64,000 nucleotides of DNA from Sphingobacteriaceae bacterium (lineage in GTDB: Bacteria > Bacteroidota > Bacteroidia > Sphingobacteriales > Sphingobacteriaceae): positions 806,001 through 870,000 of the forward strand of contig JAGIAD010000029.1 of assembly GCA_017745075.1 (NCBI GenBank). The letters are read 5' to 3'. Below the pieces are notes generated by a model that worked only from the letters and a program-made list of their open reading frames with translations, was not told where the DNA came from and did no database searches. Positions 49,051 through 57,792 of the stretch are shown here, piece by piece. A program made the translations under genes and the position numbers. How positions within the stretch are numbered: position 1 is the stretch's first letter; each line of letters opens with the position of its first letter.

Positions 49051-49066
49051 TGTTCCACGTGGAACA
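49051..49066. promoter_or_regulatory. parS-like site 2 (perfect palindrome)
   Basis: TGTTCCACGTGGAACA, perfectly palindromic and extended by AAT/ATT on each side (49048-49069). This symmetric variant fits parS allowing C/G at the fifth positions. It is 22 bases before the mnmG ATG. Confidence 0.75.
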
Positions 49067-49087
49067 ATTAATAAAATACAAATAAAA

Positions 49088-50950
49088 ATGTTTTCAAAAT
49101 ACGATTTGATTGTTGTCGGCGCAGGTCATGCAGGCTGTGAAGCTGCAGCAGCGGCGGCTAACTTAGGATCATCTGTTTTATTAATTACAATGAATATGGG
49201 TACTATTGCCCAAATGAGTTGTAACCCTGCTATGGGTGGTGTAGCTAAAGGGCAAATTGTTCGCGAGGTTGATGCACTTGGCGGATACTCCGGTATTATA
49301 TCAGACAAATCAACCATTCAATTTAGGATGCTTAATAAATCTAAAGGTCCTGCTATGTGGAGTCCGAGAGCACAGATAGACCGTATGCGCTTTGCTGAAG
49401 AATGGAGATTGGCCTTAGAAAATACCCCTAATGTAGATATCTGGCAGGATAGTGTAGTAGGTCTGATCGTTAAAGATAATACCGTATATGGTGTAAAAAC
49501 ATCTTTAGGAATAGAGATCGAAAGTACAGCGGTGGTATTAACTAATGGAACTTTTTTAAATGGAATCATCCATATCGGAGAAAAGAAATTCGGCGGAGGC
49601 AGAACAGCTGAAAGATCATCAACAGGAATTACCGAACAGTTGGTAGCCCTGGGTATGGAAGCAGGCAGGATGAAAACAGGTACCCCGCCCCGCGTTGACG
49701 GCAGAAGTTTAGATTATTCTAAAATGGAAGAACAATGGGGAGATGAAAACCCAGGTAAATTCTCCTACACAGATACCACCGTTTCTTCAGATCAACGTTG
49801 CTGCTGGATAACCTATACCAATAGTGAAGTACACGAAACGTTAAAAGAAGGATTTGAAAAATCTCCAATGTTTACCGGTCGTATTAAAGGTTTGGGTCCG
49901 AGGTATTGTCCTTCTATAGAAGATAAAATAAACCGTTTTGCAGAACGCGATCGCCACCAGATTTTCGTTGAACCTGAAGGATGGAACACATGTGAAATTT
50001 ATGTAAATGGTTTTTCTACTTCACTTCCTGAAGATGTACAATTTAAAGCGCTAAGGTTAATACCTGGTTTTGAACAGGCAAAAATGTTCAGACCTGGCTA
50101 TGCAATAGAATACGATTTCTTTCCACCAACCCAATTATCGTTAACCTTAGAAACTAAATTAATCAGTAATTTATTTTTGGCCGGACAAATAAACGGTACC
50201 ACTGGTTATGAAGAAGCAGCTTGTCAGGGCTTCATGGCCGGCATTAATGCACACCAAAAAATCAATAACAAACACGAACTGATTATGAAAAGATCGGAAA
50301 GTTATATCGGTGTTTTAATTGATGACCTGGTAACCAAAGGAACAGAAGAGCCGTATCGTATGTTTACGTCGAGAGCCGAACATCGTTTACTATTAAGACA
50401 GGATAACGCCGATATCCGCCTCTCTCCTATTGGCCACGAACTCGGCTTAATTTCTGATGAGCGTTTAGAAAAAGTAAATCAGAAAATTGCAAATGCAGAT
50501 GCGCTGGTAAAATTCACCAAGAACCAGAGCATCGAAATGAATGATGTAAATCCTGTTCTCGAAAGTTTAGGATCAAGCGCTTTAAACCAAAATGTAAAAA
50601 TCCATAGCTTAGTAGGAAGGCCCCACGTTGGTTTACAAGATTTGATCAAAGTTAGTAAACCACTGGCAGATGCCACCAAAGATTTAGATAGCGAAACGAT
50701 AGAGCAGGCCGAAATCAAAATTAAATACGAAAGTTATTTTGAGAAAGAAAATGAAATTGTAGCGAAGATGCTGAAAATGGAAGACAGGGAAATTAAACCA
50801 GATTTCGACTACAATAAAATTGTTTCCATTTCAAAAGAAGCGAGAGAAAAATTATTTAAGATCAAACCGCGTACTTTAGGTCAGGCCTCACGGATTTCAG
50901 GTGTTTCACCCTCAGATATATCTGTTTTAATGGTATATATTAATAAGTAA
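49088..50950 (+). CDS. mnmG: tRNA uridine-5-carboxymethylaminomethyl modification enzyme
   Basis: A 620-aa FAD-dependent enzyme (GidA) that, with MnmE, makes the cmnm5 group at U34 of certain tRNAs. The FAD motif is VVGAGHAGCEAAAAAANLGSSVLLIT; conserved blocks NPAMGGVAKGQIVREVDALGG, MWSPRAQIDRMRF, GTFLNGIIHIGEKKFGGGR and RCCWITYTN (catalytic Cys pair) are intact. The C-terminal end, RTLGQASRISGVSPSDISVLMVYI, is normal. It is preceded by two parS-like sites, and mnmG itself is often near chromosome origins in other bacteria. Confidence 0.97.
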   Translation: MFSKYDLIVVGAGHAGCEAAAAAANLGSSVLLITMNMGTIAQMSCNPAMGGVAKGQIVREVDALGGYSGIISDKSTIQFRMLNKSKGPAMWSPRAQIDRMRFAEEWRLALENTPNVDIWQDSVVGLIVKDNTVYGVKTSLGIEIESTAVVLTNGTFLNGIIHIGEKKFGGGRTAERSSTGITEQLVALGMEAGRMKTGTPPRVDGRSLDYSKMEEQWGDENPGKFSYTDTTVSSDQRCCWITYTNSEVHETLKEGFEKSPMFTGRIKGLGPRYCPSIEDKINRFAERDRHQIFVEPEGWNTCEIYVNGFSTSLPEDVQFKALRLIPGFEQAKMFRPGYAIEYDFFPPTQLSLTLETKLISNLFLAGQINGTTGYEEAACQGFMAGINAHQKINNKHELIMKRSESYIGVLIDDLVTKGTEEPYRMFTSRAEHRLLLRQDNADIRLSPIGHELGLISDERLEKVNQKIANADALVKFTKNQSIEMNDVNPVLESLGSSALNQNVKIHSLVGRPHVGLQDLIKVSKPLADATKDLDSETIEQAEIKIKYESYFEKENEIVAKMLKMEDREIKPDFDYNKIVSISKEAREKLFKIKPRTLGQASRISGVSPSDISVLMVYINK

Positions 50951-51071
50951 TTGATAATCAGCACTTTATATAATAAAATATATACCTTAAATAAATCGAT
51001 ATAAAGCAATAAAAAAGTTTTTTAATGTAATTACTCCAAAAAGTATAAAAATCCGTCAGAACGTTTAAAAT

Positions 51072-52709
51072 ATGCCAAATTTAAAAGATCAATATTTTAA
51101 CCTTAAAAATCTACTGGCTTTTTCAGCCTTGCTCCTATTTTTTGGTTGTGCGAGTATCCAAAGTCCTCAGGGTGGACCAAAAGATACCACCCCTCCAAAA
51201 GTTTTGAGTATGACACCTAAAAATCAGACAAGGAATTTTAATGCAAAAAAAATCGTCATTGAGTTTGATGAATATTTTAACATCAAGGATGAGTTTAAAG
51301 AATTTTCAATTTCACCTGATCAGGAAAAACTACCGGTTTTAAAAAAGCGTCAGAAAAGATTGGAAATTGCACTTCAGGATTCTTTAGAAAAAAATACAAC
51401 CTATACCTTAAATTTTGGTAAAGCCATTGCCGACGTAAACGAAGGTAATGTGGTTAAAAATTTATCTTACGTTTTTTCTACCGGGCCGGAAATTGATTCC
51501 CTGTCAATCAGTGGTAAAGTAATCAATTCGTTAACTGATGAGCCAGAAAAAGATGCTACCGTATTGATTCTTCCCCTGGAAAGAGATACTATTTTTGGAA
51601 AAAAGCGCCCATCCATATACACCACTACCGATAGTGCAGGTAATTATAAATTAAACAACTTAAGAAAAGGGACCTATAAAGTTTATGCCCTTAAGGAAAG
51701 CGGTGGCGGTGATAAAATTTATCAGCAGATTTCGGATGAAGTTGGTTTTATTAAAGAACCGCTCGTAATCGACAAAAACCTGGATAACATTAACCTTCAA
51801 ATTTTTAAGGAATTAGCCCCAGAATTTCGCGTTGTAGACCGAAAACTGAATAATGATGGTAGTATATCAATTATCTTCAATCAGCAGCTTAAAAGCCCTA
51901 AAATTACGGTTACAGATCCACCGGCAGTTGATGTTGGAAAATATGTTCATTTTAGCAAAAATAATGACACAGCCAAAATCTGGTTAAAGGACCTGAGTTT
52001 CGATTCTGTAAAAGTAGCTATTCAGGATGAGGGAAAAGTATTGCAGACTTTAAATTTTACACGAGGTAAAAAAGATACTTATACACGTGATGTAATCATT
52101 AATGATAACCTGTCAGGGGGTAAATTAAATCCGTTTCAGCAATTAACGCTCATCTTCCCATTTCCAATGGTAAGTGCAGATCCATCGAAAATTACCTTGC
52201 TTGAAGATTCTGTAAAACGAACCAATTTTGAACTGGTAAAAGACAGTGTAGATCAACAGAAATATTATCTCAAATATCCCTGGAAGATTAAAAGAAATTA
52301 CGATCTAAAACTGGGTGCAGGTGCTTTTACGGCTATTTTTAATGCCAAAAATAAAGATGTTCCTAAAAGATTTACACTGGAAAGCCAGGATGCATACACG
52401 ACACTCGTATTAAATGTGACAGTTCCCGATACGAGCAAAAGTTATGTAGTTCAATTCTTAACAGAGAAAAAAGAGATTATTAAATCGTATCCTATAAATA
52501 AAAACTCGAAGATTACCTTCTCAAAATACCCTGCCGGAAAATATCTCTTAAGGGTTGTTTATGACGATAATAAAAACGGTATCTGGGATACCGGAAGCAT
52601 TAAAGGTGGTTACCAGCCAGAAAAAGTCTGGTATTTAAAAGCCCTCCTGGATTTAAAACCTAATTGGGAAAGGGAAGATCCATTGGTTATTCCACCTCCA
52701 ACACCTTAA
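51072..52709 (+). CDS. Ig-like domain lipoprotein
   Basis: A 545-aa exported protein. The signal ends in a lipobox-like LLLFFGCASIQ (Cys about residue 27). A Big_5/SbsA-type Ig-like domain follows (about 40-140, DTTPPKVLSMTPKNQTRNFNAKKIVIEFDEYFNIKDEF, KNTTYTLNFGKAIADVNEGN). A carboxypeptidase-regulatory-like repeat (about 145-215, SGKVINSLTDEPEKDATVLILPL...) is next; the rest is beta-rich. It probably stands at the outer membrane as an adhesion or scaffold protein; no activity is known. Confidence 0.85.
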   Translation: MPNLKDQYFNLKNLLAFSALLLFFGCASIQSPQGGPKDTTPPKVLSMTPKNQTRNFNAKKIVIEFDEYFNIKDEFKEFSISPDQEKLPVLKKRQKRLEIALQDSLEKNTTYTLNFGKAIADVNEGNVVKNLSYVFSTGPEIDSLSISGKVINSLTDEPEKDATVLILPLERDTIFGKKRPSIYTTTDSAGNYKLNNLRKGTYKVYALKESGGGDKIYQQISDEVGFIKEPLVIDKNLDNINLQIFKELAPEFRVVDRKLNNDGSISIIFNQQLKSPKITVTDPPAVDVGKYVHFSKNNDTAKIWLKDLSFDSVKVAIQDEGKVLQTLNFTRGKKDTYTRDVIINDNLSGGKLNPFQQLTLIFPFPMVSADPSKITLLEDSVKRTNFELVKDSVDQQKYYLKYPWKIKRNYDLKLGAGAFTAIFNAKNKDVPKRFTLESQDAYTTLVLNVTVPDTSKSYVVQFLTEKKEIIKSYPINKNSKITFSKYPAGKYLLRVVYDDNKNGIWDTGSIKGGYQPEKVWYLKALLDLKPNWEREDPLVIPPPTP

Positions 52710-52753
52710 AATATTCGTCACCTTTAATTTATTTCAGATCCTTAATAAAAAAG

Positions 52754-52774
52754 ATGCTGAAACAAGTTCAGCAT
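52754..52774. repeat. REP-like hairpin, family D
   Basis: ATGCTGAA-ACAAG-TTCAGCAT followed by GACG, between the convergent ends of the Ig-like lipoprotein gene and the carbonic anhydrase gene. It may also serve as a hairpin for 3' ends. Confidence 0.75.
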
Positions 52775-52782
52775 GACGGATA

Positions 52783-53295
52783 CTAAGTTGTAAACCACCC
52801 TGAATACATAATATAATTATCAGGTAATTTATTCAATAAAGCCCTTTGCTCTTCAGTAATGGGCTTTATTTTTTTTGCAGGCATACCGGCATATAAATAA
52901 CCCGTTTCACATATTGTATTTTCAAGGACAACAGCACCCGCTGCAATAATACAATACGGTTCAATAACAGCATGATCCATTACAATAGCCCCCATGCCGA
53001 TTAAAACATTGTCATGCACTGCACAGCCATGTACTATAGCATTGTGCCCAACTGATACCCTATTACCAATGTGGGTAGAAGCCTTTAAATAGGTTGCATG
53101 AATTACTGCGCCATCCTGTATATTTGATTCATTTCCTATCCTAATGGCATTTACATCGCCCCTGATTACGGCATTAAACCATACCGAGCATTTGTCGCCT
53201 ATTACTACATCGCCCACAATAGTGGCATTTTCTGCGATGAAATTATCTTTTCCTATTTCAGGATATTTATCTTTTACGGGCAGTATTAAAGGCAT
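52783..53295 (-). CDS. Gamma-carbonic anhydrase family protein
   Basis: A 170-aa left-handed beta-helix protein (hexapeptide repeats: ATIVGDVVIGDKCSVWFNAVIRGDVNAIRIGNESNIQDGAVIHA). Three metal-binding histidines are in place: GAVIHATYL, RVSVGHNAIVHGCAV. These are the CamH/YrdA-type positions. It is probably a zinc- or iron-binding carbonic anhydrase-like protein; many YrdA-type members are inactive in assays. It follows nadB by 44 bases on the same strand and may be co-transcribed. Confidence 0.92.
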   Translation of the reverse strand: MPLILPVKDKYPEIGKDNFIAENATIVGDVVIGDKCSVWFNAVIRGDVNAIRIGNESNIQDGAVIHATYLKASTHIGNRVSVGHNAIVHGCAVHDNVLIGMGAIVMDHAVIEPYCIIAAGAVVLENTICETGYLYAGMPAKKIKPITEEQRALLNKLPDNYIMYSGWFTT

Positions 53296-53339
53296 AATAT
53301 GATTTTACGTTGAAGTTGTATCATAAACAAATAAGTGGG

Positions 53340-54926
53340 TTAAAAAACAGTATCTACCAATTCCTTAGCATGTTCAGGATAATCCGTTGTAAAATGTAAT
53401 CCCCTGCTCTCCTTACGCTGCATGGCCGATTTAATCACCAGGTATGCGGTTTGAATTACATTTCTAAGCTCACAGAGTTTAACCGAAACCTTGTTCTTTT
53501 TATAAAATTCTTCTGTTTCCTGGTAGATCAAAAATAAACGACGATGCGCTCTTTCCAAACGGAAATCTGAACGTACAATACCTACATAATCGCCCATAAC
53601 CTTTTGCAGCTCCCTTAAGTTATGTGTTACCAATACATCTTCATTACTTTGGGTAACACCTTTCGAATCCCATTCAGGAATATGATCCGGAATGATATTA
53701 TTTTTAAAATTCTCAACGGCATCCTGATAGATGCGGTGTGCAAAAACAGTTGCCTCCAGTAACGAATTGGAAGCCAATCGGTTGGCACCATGTAAACCTG
53801 TTGAAGAGCATTCCCCACAGGCATATAGATTTTTGATTGAAGAACGACCATATTCATCAACAAGGATACCACCGCACATATAATGCGATGCTGGTGTAAC
53901 CGGGATATAATCTTTCGTCATATCAATCCCTATCGATAAACATTTTGCATATATATTAGGAAAATGCTTTAAAATATCGGCTTTACTTCGCATGGTAATA
54001 TCCAGGTACACAAAATCATCACCAGACTTTTTCATTTCGTTATCCACAGCCCGGGCAACAATATCACGTGGCGCTAATGATTTACGCTCATCGTACTCAT
54101 GCATAAATTCTTCACCGTTTTTACGTCTCAAAACACCACCAAAGCCCCTTACTGCTTCCGAAATTAAAAATGACGGGTATTCACCCGGGTGGTACAGAGC
54201 CGTTGGATGGAACTGAATAAATTCCATATTCCTTACTTTCCCCTTCGCGCGGTAAACCATGGCCATACCATCACCTGTTGCAATAACCGGATTTGTTGTG
54301 GCCGAATACACATGGCCTGCACCACCAGATGCCATCACAGTCACATTTGCCACAATCTTTTCCACATCGTTAAGCTCTGTGTTAAAGGCATATACACCAT
54401 AACAGTTAATATCTTCGGTTCGCTTATCAACAAATTCACCGAGGTGATGTTGTGTGATCAGCTCCAATGCAAAGTAATGTGTTAATATCTCTATGTTATT
54501 ATTCTCATGAATTTCCTTTAGCAACACCCTCTCAATTTCGTATCCTGTGATGTCTTTATAGTGCAAAACACGGTGTTCAGAGTGACCGCCCTCTTTAGCC
54601 AGATCGTAGAAACCAGAGTTGTCTTTATCGAAATTTATACCATAGTCAATGATCTCCTGGATACGCTGAGGTCCCTCTTTTACAACGATTTCCACAATTT
54701 TTTCATCACACAATCCATCACCGGCAATCAAAGTATCTTCGATATGTTTCTCAAAAGAATCGCCTTTATCTACTACAACAGCAACACCGCCCTGAGCGTA
54801 TTTTGTATTCGATTCGTCTTCGTTTGACTTAGTAATAATTAAAACTTTACCAAACTTTGCCGCCTTAAGTGCAAAACTTAAACCCGCTATACCTGAACCA
54901 ATTACCAGAAAATCTACTTTTCTCAT
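53340..54926 (-). CDS. nadB: L-aspartate oxidase
   Basis: A 528-aa flavoprotein that oxidises L-aspartate to iminoaspartate, the first step of de novo NAD synthesis. Motifs: FLVIGSGIAGLSFALKAAKFGKVLIITK (FAD), NTKYAQGGVAVV, VFVIEFHPTAL-type block MEFIQFHPTALYHPG, and GRSSIKNLYACGECSSTGLHGANRLASNSLLEATVFAHRI. The C-terminal helical domain is complete. It is divergent from nadA, whose product uses the iminoaspartate, with a 449-bp AT-rich spacer between them. Confidence 0.97.
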   Translation of the reverse strand: MRKVDFLVIGSGIAGLSFALKAAKFGKVLIITKSNEDESNTKYAQGGVAVVVDKGDSFEKHIEDTLIAGDGLCDEKIVEIVVKEGPQRIQEIIDYGINFDKDNSGFYDLAKEGGHSEHRVLHYKDITGYEIERVLLKEIHENNNIEILTHYFALELITQHHLGEFVDKRTEDINCYGVYAFNTELNDVEKIVANVTVMASGGAGHVYSATTNPVIATGDGMAMVYRAKGKVRNMEFIQFHPTALYHPGEYPSFLISEAVRGFGGVLRRKNGEEFMHEYDERKSLAPRDIVARAVDNEMKKSGDDFVYLDITMRSKADILKHFPNIYAKCLSIGIDMTKDYIPVTPASHYMCGGILVDEYGRSSIKNLYACGECSSTGLHGANRLASNSLLEATVFAHRIYQDAVENFKNNIIPDHIPEWDSKGVTQSNEDVLVTHNLRELQKVMGDYVGIVRSDFRLERAHRRLFLIYQETEEFYKKNKVSVKLCELRNVIQTAYLVIKSAMQRKESRGLHFTTDYPEHAKELVDTVF

Positions 54927-55375
54927 TAATAAAACCTTTTAATTATCCACGATGTTAACAACTTATTGATAAATGTTAACTCTGTGTCTAAATTATTCTA
55001 ACAAATAAATTTGAATGTTTAAAGCTACTCTAAAAACACAATTTGCCACAATCTTTTGCGCAATTTTTAAGCAGCTTTATACAAGTAATTAACTTTTTTA
55101 CCACTTATAAACAATTAACATTCCAGTATTGATAAAATTTAAGTCGATTTTCGATAGAGCTGAAAATCAAACTTATAATATTAGATAAATGTAATCTAAA
55201 TGTTAGTAAACGATTAATAACTTATCTAAACGAAAGAAATTTCTAAACTTGCCAACAATATTAACACACTAATAAACAAACAAGATTTATTTATTTAAAA
55301 TAACTTATTAATTATTGAGACGTGGAAAGCTTTATCTTTGACAAACGTCAAAATTCAAAAAAGGAAAATTTTAAA
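54927..55375. other. AT-rich 449-bp spacer between nadB and nadA
   Basis: No gene. The region is very AT-rich and has a near-consensus DnaA box TTATCCACG (54943-54951), a weaker TTTGCCACA (55042-55050), GTTAAC motifs at 54954-54959 and 54975-54980, and the nadA promoter element at 55333-55340. It is either a long divergent regulatory region or an origin-like unwinding region. Confidence 0.5.
55333..55340 (+). promoter_or_regulatory. nadA -7 promoter element (TATCTTTG)
   Basis: An exact TAnnTTTG match 35 bases before the preferred nadA start. A TTG lies 15 bases upstream (55315-55317), shorter than the usual spacing. Its position argues that the in-frame GTG at 55322 is not the start. Confidence 0.58.
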
Positions 55376-56374
55376 ATGAACATAGATGTCTTAGAAGAAA
55401 TCAACAAAAAAGGTTTCGCAGAAGAAGAAATTGATCCTACACTCGATCTTTTTGCAGAGATCGAGAGGTTAAAAAAGGAAAAGAATGCCATAATTCTTGC
55501 TCACTATTATCAAGATCCTGACATTCAGGATATTGCAGATTATATTGGTGATAGTTTAGGCTTATCGCAGGAAGCCGCAAAAACAGATGCTGATGTAATT
55601 GTGTTTGCAGGTGTACATTTCATGGCCGAAACGGCAAAGATTTTATCACCCAATAAAACCGTTTTATTGCCTGATGTAAAGGCAGGATGCTCACTGGCAG
55701 ATAGTTGCCCGCCGCATTTATTTAGAAAGTTTAAAGAAAAATATCCTGATCATCTGGTAATTACCTACGTAAACTGCACGGCCGAATTAAAAGCTTTAAG
55801 TGATATTGTTTGCACAAGTACCAACGCTGTGCAGATTGTAGAAAGTTTACCGAAAGATCAAAAAATCATTTTTGGGCCCGATCGTAACCTGGGTGCCTAT
55901 GTGGCGAAAAAAACGGGCAGAGACCTGGTATTGTGGAACGGTGCCTGTATGGTACATGAAATTTTTTCGCAGGAGAAAATTACCAAACTGAAAGAACGCC
56001 ATCCTAATGCCAAATTTATTGCACATCCGGAATGTGAAGAAGTGATTTTGAAAATGGCCGATTACATTGGCTCTACTACCGGTTTGTTAAAGTACACCAT
56101 TACCAACCCGGCCACCGAATTTATTGTGGCAACCGAAAGCGGCATTATCCACCAAATGGAAAAGGCGAATCCGACAAAGACTTTTATTCCGGCGCCGCCA
56201 AATAACAGCTGTGCCTGCAATGATTGTCCGTATATGAAAAGAAATACTTTAGAAAAACTATATTTATGTATTAAAAATGGTTTGCCAGAAGTAACTGTTC
56301 CTGAGCATATTATCGAACAGGCACGTAAACCGATCCAGCGCATGTTGGATATTTCAGCAGAGCTGGGTTTGTAA
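55376..56374 (+). CDS. nadA: Quinolinate synthase A
   Basis: A 332-aa [4Fe-4S] enzyme that condenses iminoaspartate with dihydroxyacetone phosphate to quinolinate. Conserved blocks: IILAHYYQDPDIQDIADYIGDSL, LLPDVKAGCSLADSC, VNCTAELKALSDIVCTSTNA, GPDRNLGAYV, AHPECEEVIL, and NNSCACNDCPYMKRNTLEKLY, which include the three cluster cysteines. I chose the ATG at 55376 (MNIDVLEEINKKG). A GTG at 55322 would add 18 residues and would place the promoter element within the gene. It is divergent from nadB. Confidence 0.96.
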   Translation: MNIDVLEEINKKGFAEEEIDPTLDLFAEIERLKKEKNAIILAHYYQDPDIQDIADYIGDSLGLSQEAAKTDADVIVFAGVHFMAETAKILSPNKTVLLPDVKAGCSLADSCPPHLFRKFKEKYPDHLVITYVNCTAELKALSDIVCTSTNAVQIVESLPKDQKIIFGPDRNLGAYVAKKTGRDLVLWNGACMVHEIFSQEKITKLKERHPNAKFIAHPECEEVILKMADYIGSTTGLLKYTITNPATEFIVATESGIIHQMEKANPTKTFIPAPPNNSCACNDCPYMKRNTLEKLYLCIKNGLPEVTVPEHIIEQARKPIQRMLDISAELGL

Positions 56375-56380
56375 ATAATT

Positions 56381-56431
56381 GTCAGTCTAAGCTTGTCGAA
56401 GACTACAGCACTTCGACAAGCTCAGACTGAC
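56381..56431. repeat. Inverted repeat GTCAGTCTAAGCTTGTCGAAG / CTTCGACAAGCTCAGACTGAC
   Basis: A 51-bp element with 20-base arms (GTCAGTCTAAGCTTGTCGAA and its near-complement), 7 bases after the nadA stop region. The arms end in GTCA and TGAC like the other families, so it is placed in the same superfamily (family F). It may also terminate nadA. Confidence 0.8.
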
Positions 56432-56444
56432 ACAACGCTATAAA

Positions 56445-57683
56445 ATGGAAAAAAACAACATTCTTAAAAATTACTCAGGTTTATTATGGCTTCTGGCAGG
56501 AATTACTGTTGGAAGCATAGTAGGTTTAATTTTTGGGAAAAGTGTGGAGAATATAAAACCACTGGGCGATATATTTTTGAACTTGTTGTTTACTGCCGTT
56601 ATTCCACTGGTATTTTTTGCGGTATCATCTGCTATTGCAAATATCGACAGGAATAAAAAACTGGGGAAATTATTAACCATAATGGTTTTGGTTTTTCTTG
56701 CAACTATATTAATTTCTGCAGTTTTAACGCTGGTAGCTACATGGATTTTTCCAATCCATCAGCAATTGGGAAGTGCGACAGTACCAGCAGAATCTGAAAA
56801 AATTCAGTCATTCGGCCAACAAATGACCCAACTTTTAACCGTAGGAGAGTTTTTTGAGATTGGGAGCAGGAAAAATATGCTGGCACTGATTATTTTTTCT
56901 GTTTTAGTGGGGTTTTCTACTTTGTATAGCCAAAAAGAAGGCGAAAGCTTTAAGAAATTCCTCGTTTCTGGTAATGAAGTGATGAAAAAGCTTATCATTT
57001 TAATCATGAAACTTGGTCCGATAGGTTTAGGTGCCTATTTTGCTTATCAGGTTGGGGTTTTTGGTCCACAGCTTTTTGGTACCTACGCAAAGGCATTAGG
57101 CTTGTACTATAGTATTGGCGCATTTTATTTTATTGTCTTTTTTACTTTATATGCTTTTGTTGCAGGTGGATTTAAAGCAATTAAATTATTTTGGAAAAAC
57201 AATATTGTACCTTCCTTAACCTCAATAGGAACCTGTAGCAGCATTGCCACTATTCCGGCAAATTTGGAAGGTACTGCAAAAATGGGTGTACCCGCTTATA
57301 TTACCAATGTGACTATTCCTTTGGGATCAACATTGCATAAGGATGGTTCGAGCATTAGCTCCATTATAAAAATCGCAGTCGTTTTTGCCATTTTTGGTAA
57401 GGATCTGGCACATGTAGATACTATTATTCTGGCTTTAGGCATTACAGTTTTGGTGAGTATAGTAGAGGGTGGTATACCAAATGGAGGATATATTGGAGAG
57501 TTGTTAATGATTTCGGCTTATCAATTGCCACCCGAAGCCTTGCCTCCTGCCATGATTATCGGAACCCTGGTTGATCCCATGGCTACTCTGTTAAATGCTA
57601 CCGGTGATAATGTTGCGGCCATGTTGATTGCAAGATTTACCGAAGGTAGAAATTGGATGGAAAATAAAGACTTGTCATCCTGA
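56445..57683 (+). CDS. Dicarboxylate/amino-acid:cation symporter (DAACS family)
   Basis: A 412-aa inner-membrane transporter with eight transmembrane helices and two re-entrant hairpins. The hairpin signatures are present: TSIGTCSSIATIPANLE (serine-rich HP1) and GSTLHKDGSSISSIIKIAVVFAIFG (TM7, the NMDGT region reads KDGSS). VEGGIPNGGYIGELLMI and DPMATLLNATGDNVAAMLIARF (TM8) are also standard. It imports a C4-dicarboxylate, glutamate or aspartate with sodium or protons. Proximity to nadA/nadB suggests aspartate as one possible substrate, but this is inference. Confidence 0.92.
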   Translation: MEKNNILKNYSGLLWLLAGITVGSIVGLIFGKSVENIKPLGDIFLNLLFTAVIPLVFFAVSSAIANIDRNKKLGKLLTIMVLVFLATILISAVLTLVATWIFPIHQQLGSATVPAESEKIQSFGQQMTQLLTVGEFFEIGSRKNMLALIIFSVLVGFSTLYSQKEGESFKKFLVSGNEVMKKLIILIMKLGPIGLGAYFAYQVGVFGPQLFGTYAKALGLYYSIGAFYFIVFFTLYAFVAGGFKAIKLFWKNNIVPSLTSIGTCSSIATIPANLEGTAKMGVPAYITNVTIPLGSTLHKDGSSISSIIKIAVVFAIFGKDLAHVDTIILALGITVLVSIVEGGIPNGGYIGELLMISAYQLPPEALPPAMIIGTLVDPMATLLNATGDNVAAMLIARFTEGRNWMENKDLSS

Positions 57684-57753
57684 CGAAGGAAGGATCTGTT
57701 TGCTATGAATTGTTGGCTTAAAGCAAAGATTCTTCGCTATGCTCAGAATGACA
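57673..57753. repeat. REP-like element, family A
   Basis: TGTCATCCTGACGAAGGAAGGATCT on the left and AAGATTCTTCGCTATGCTCAGAATGACA on the right, overlapping the end of the symporter gene by about 11 bases. Confidence 0.7.
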
Positions 57754-57792
57754 GTTAATTTTTTAAATAAAATAAGGGTTTAGCCCTAACTA

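Noticed and set aside
55322..55375. GTG start at 55322 for nadA, adding 18 residues
   Set aside because: The promoter element TATCTTTG lies inside that extension, and the conserved N-terminus begins at the ATG at 55376.
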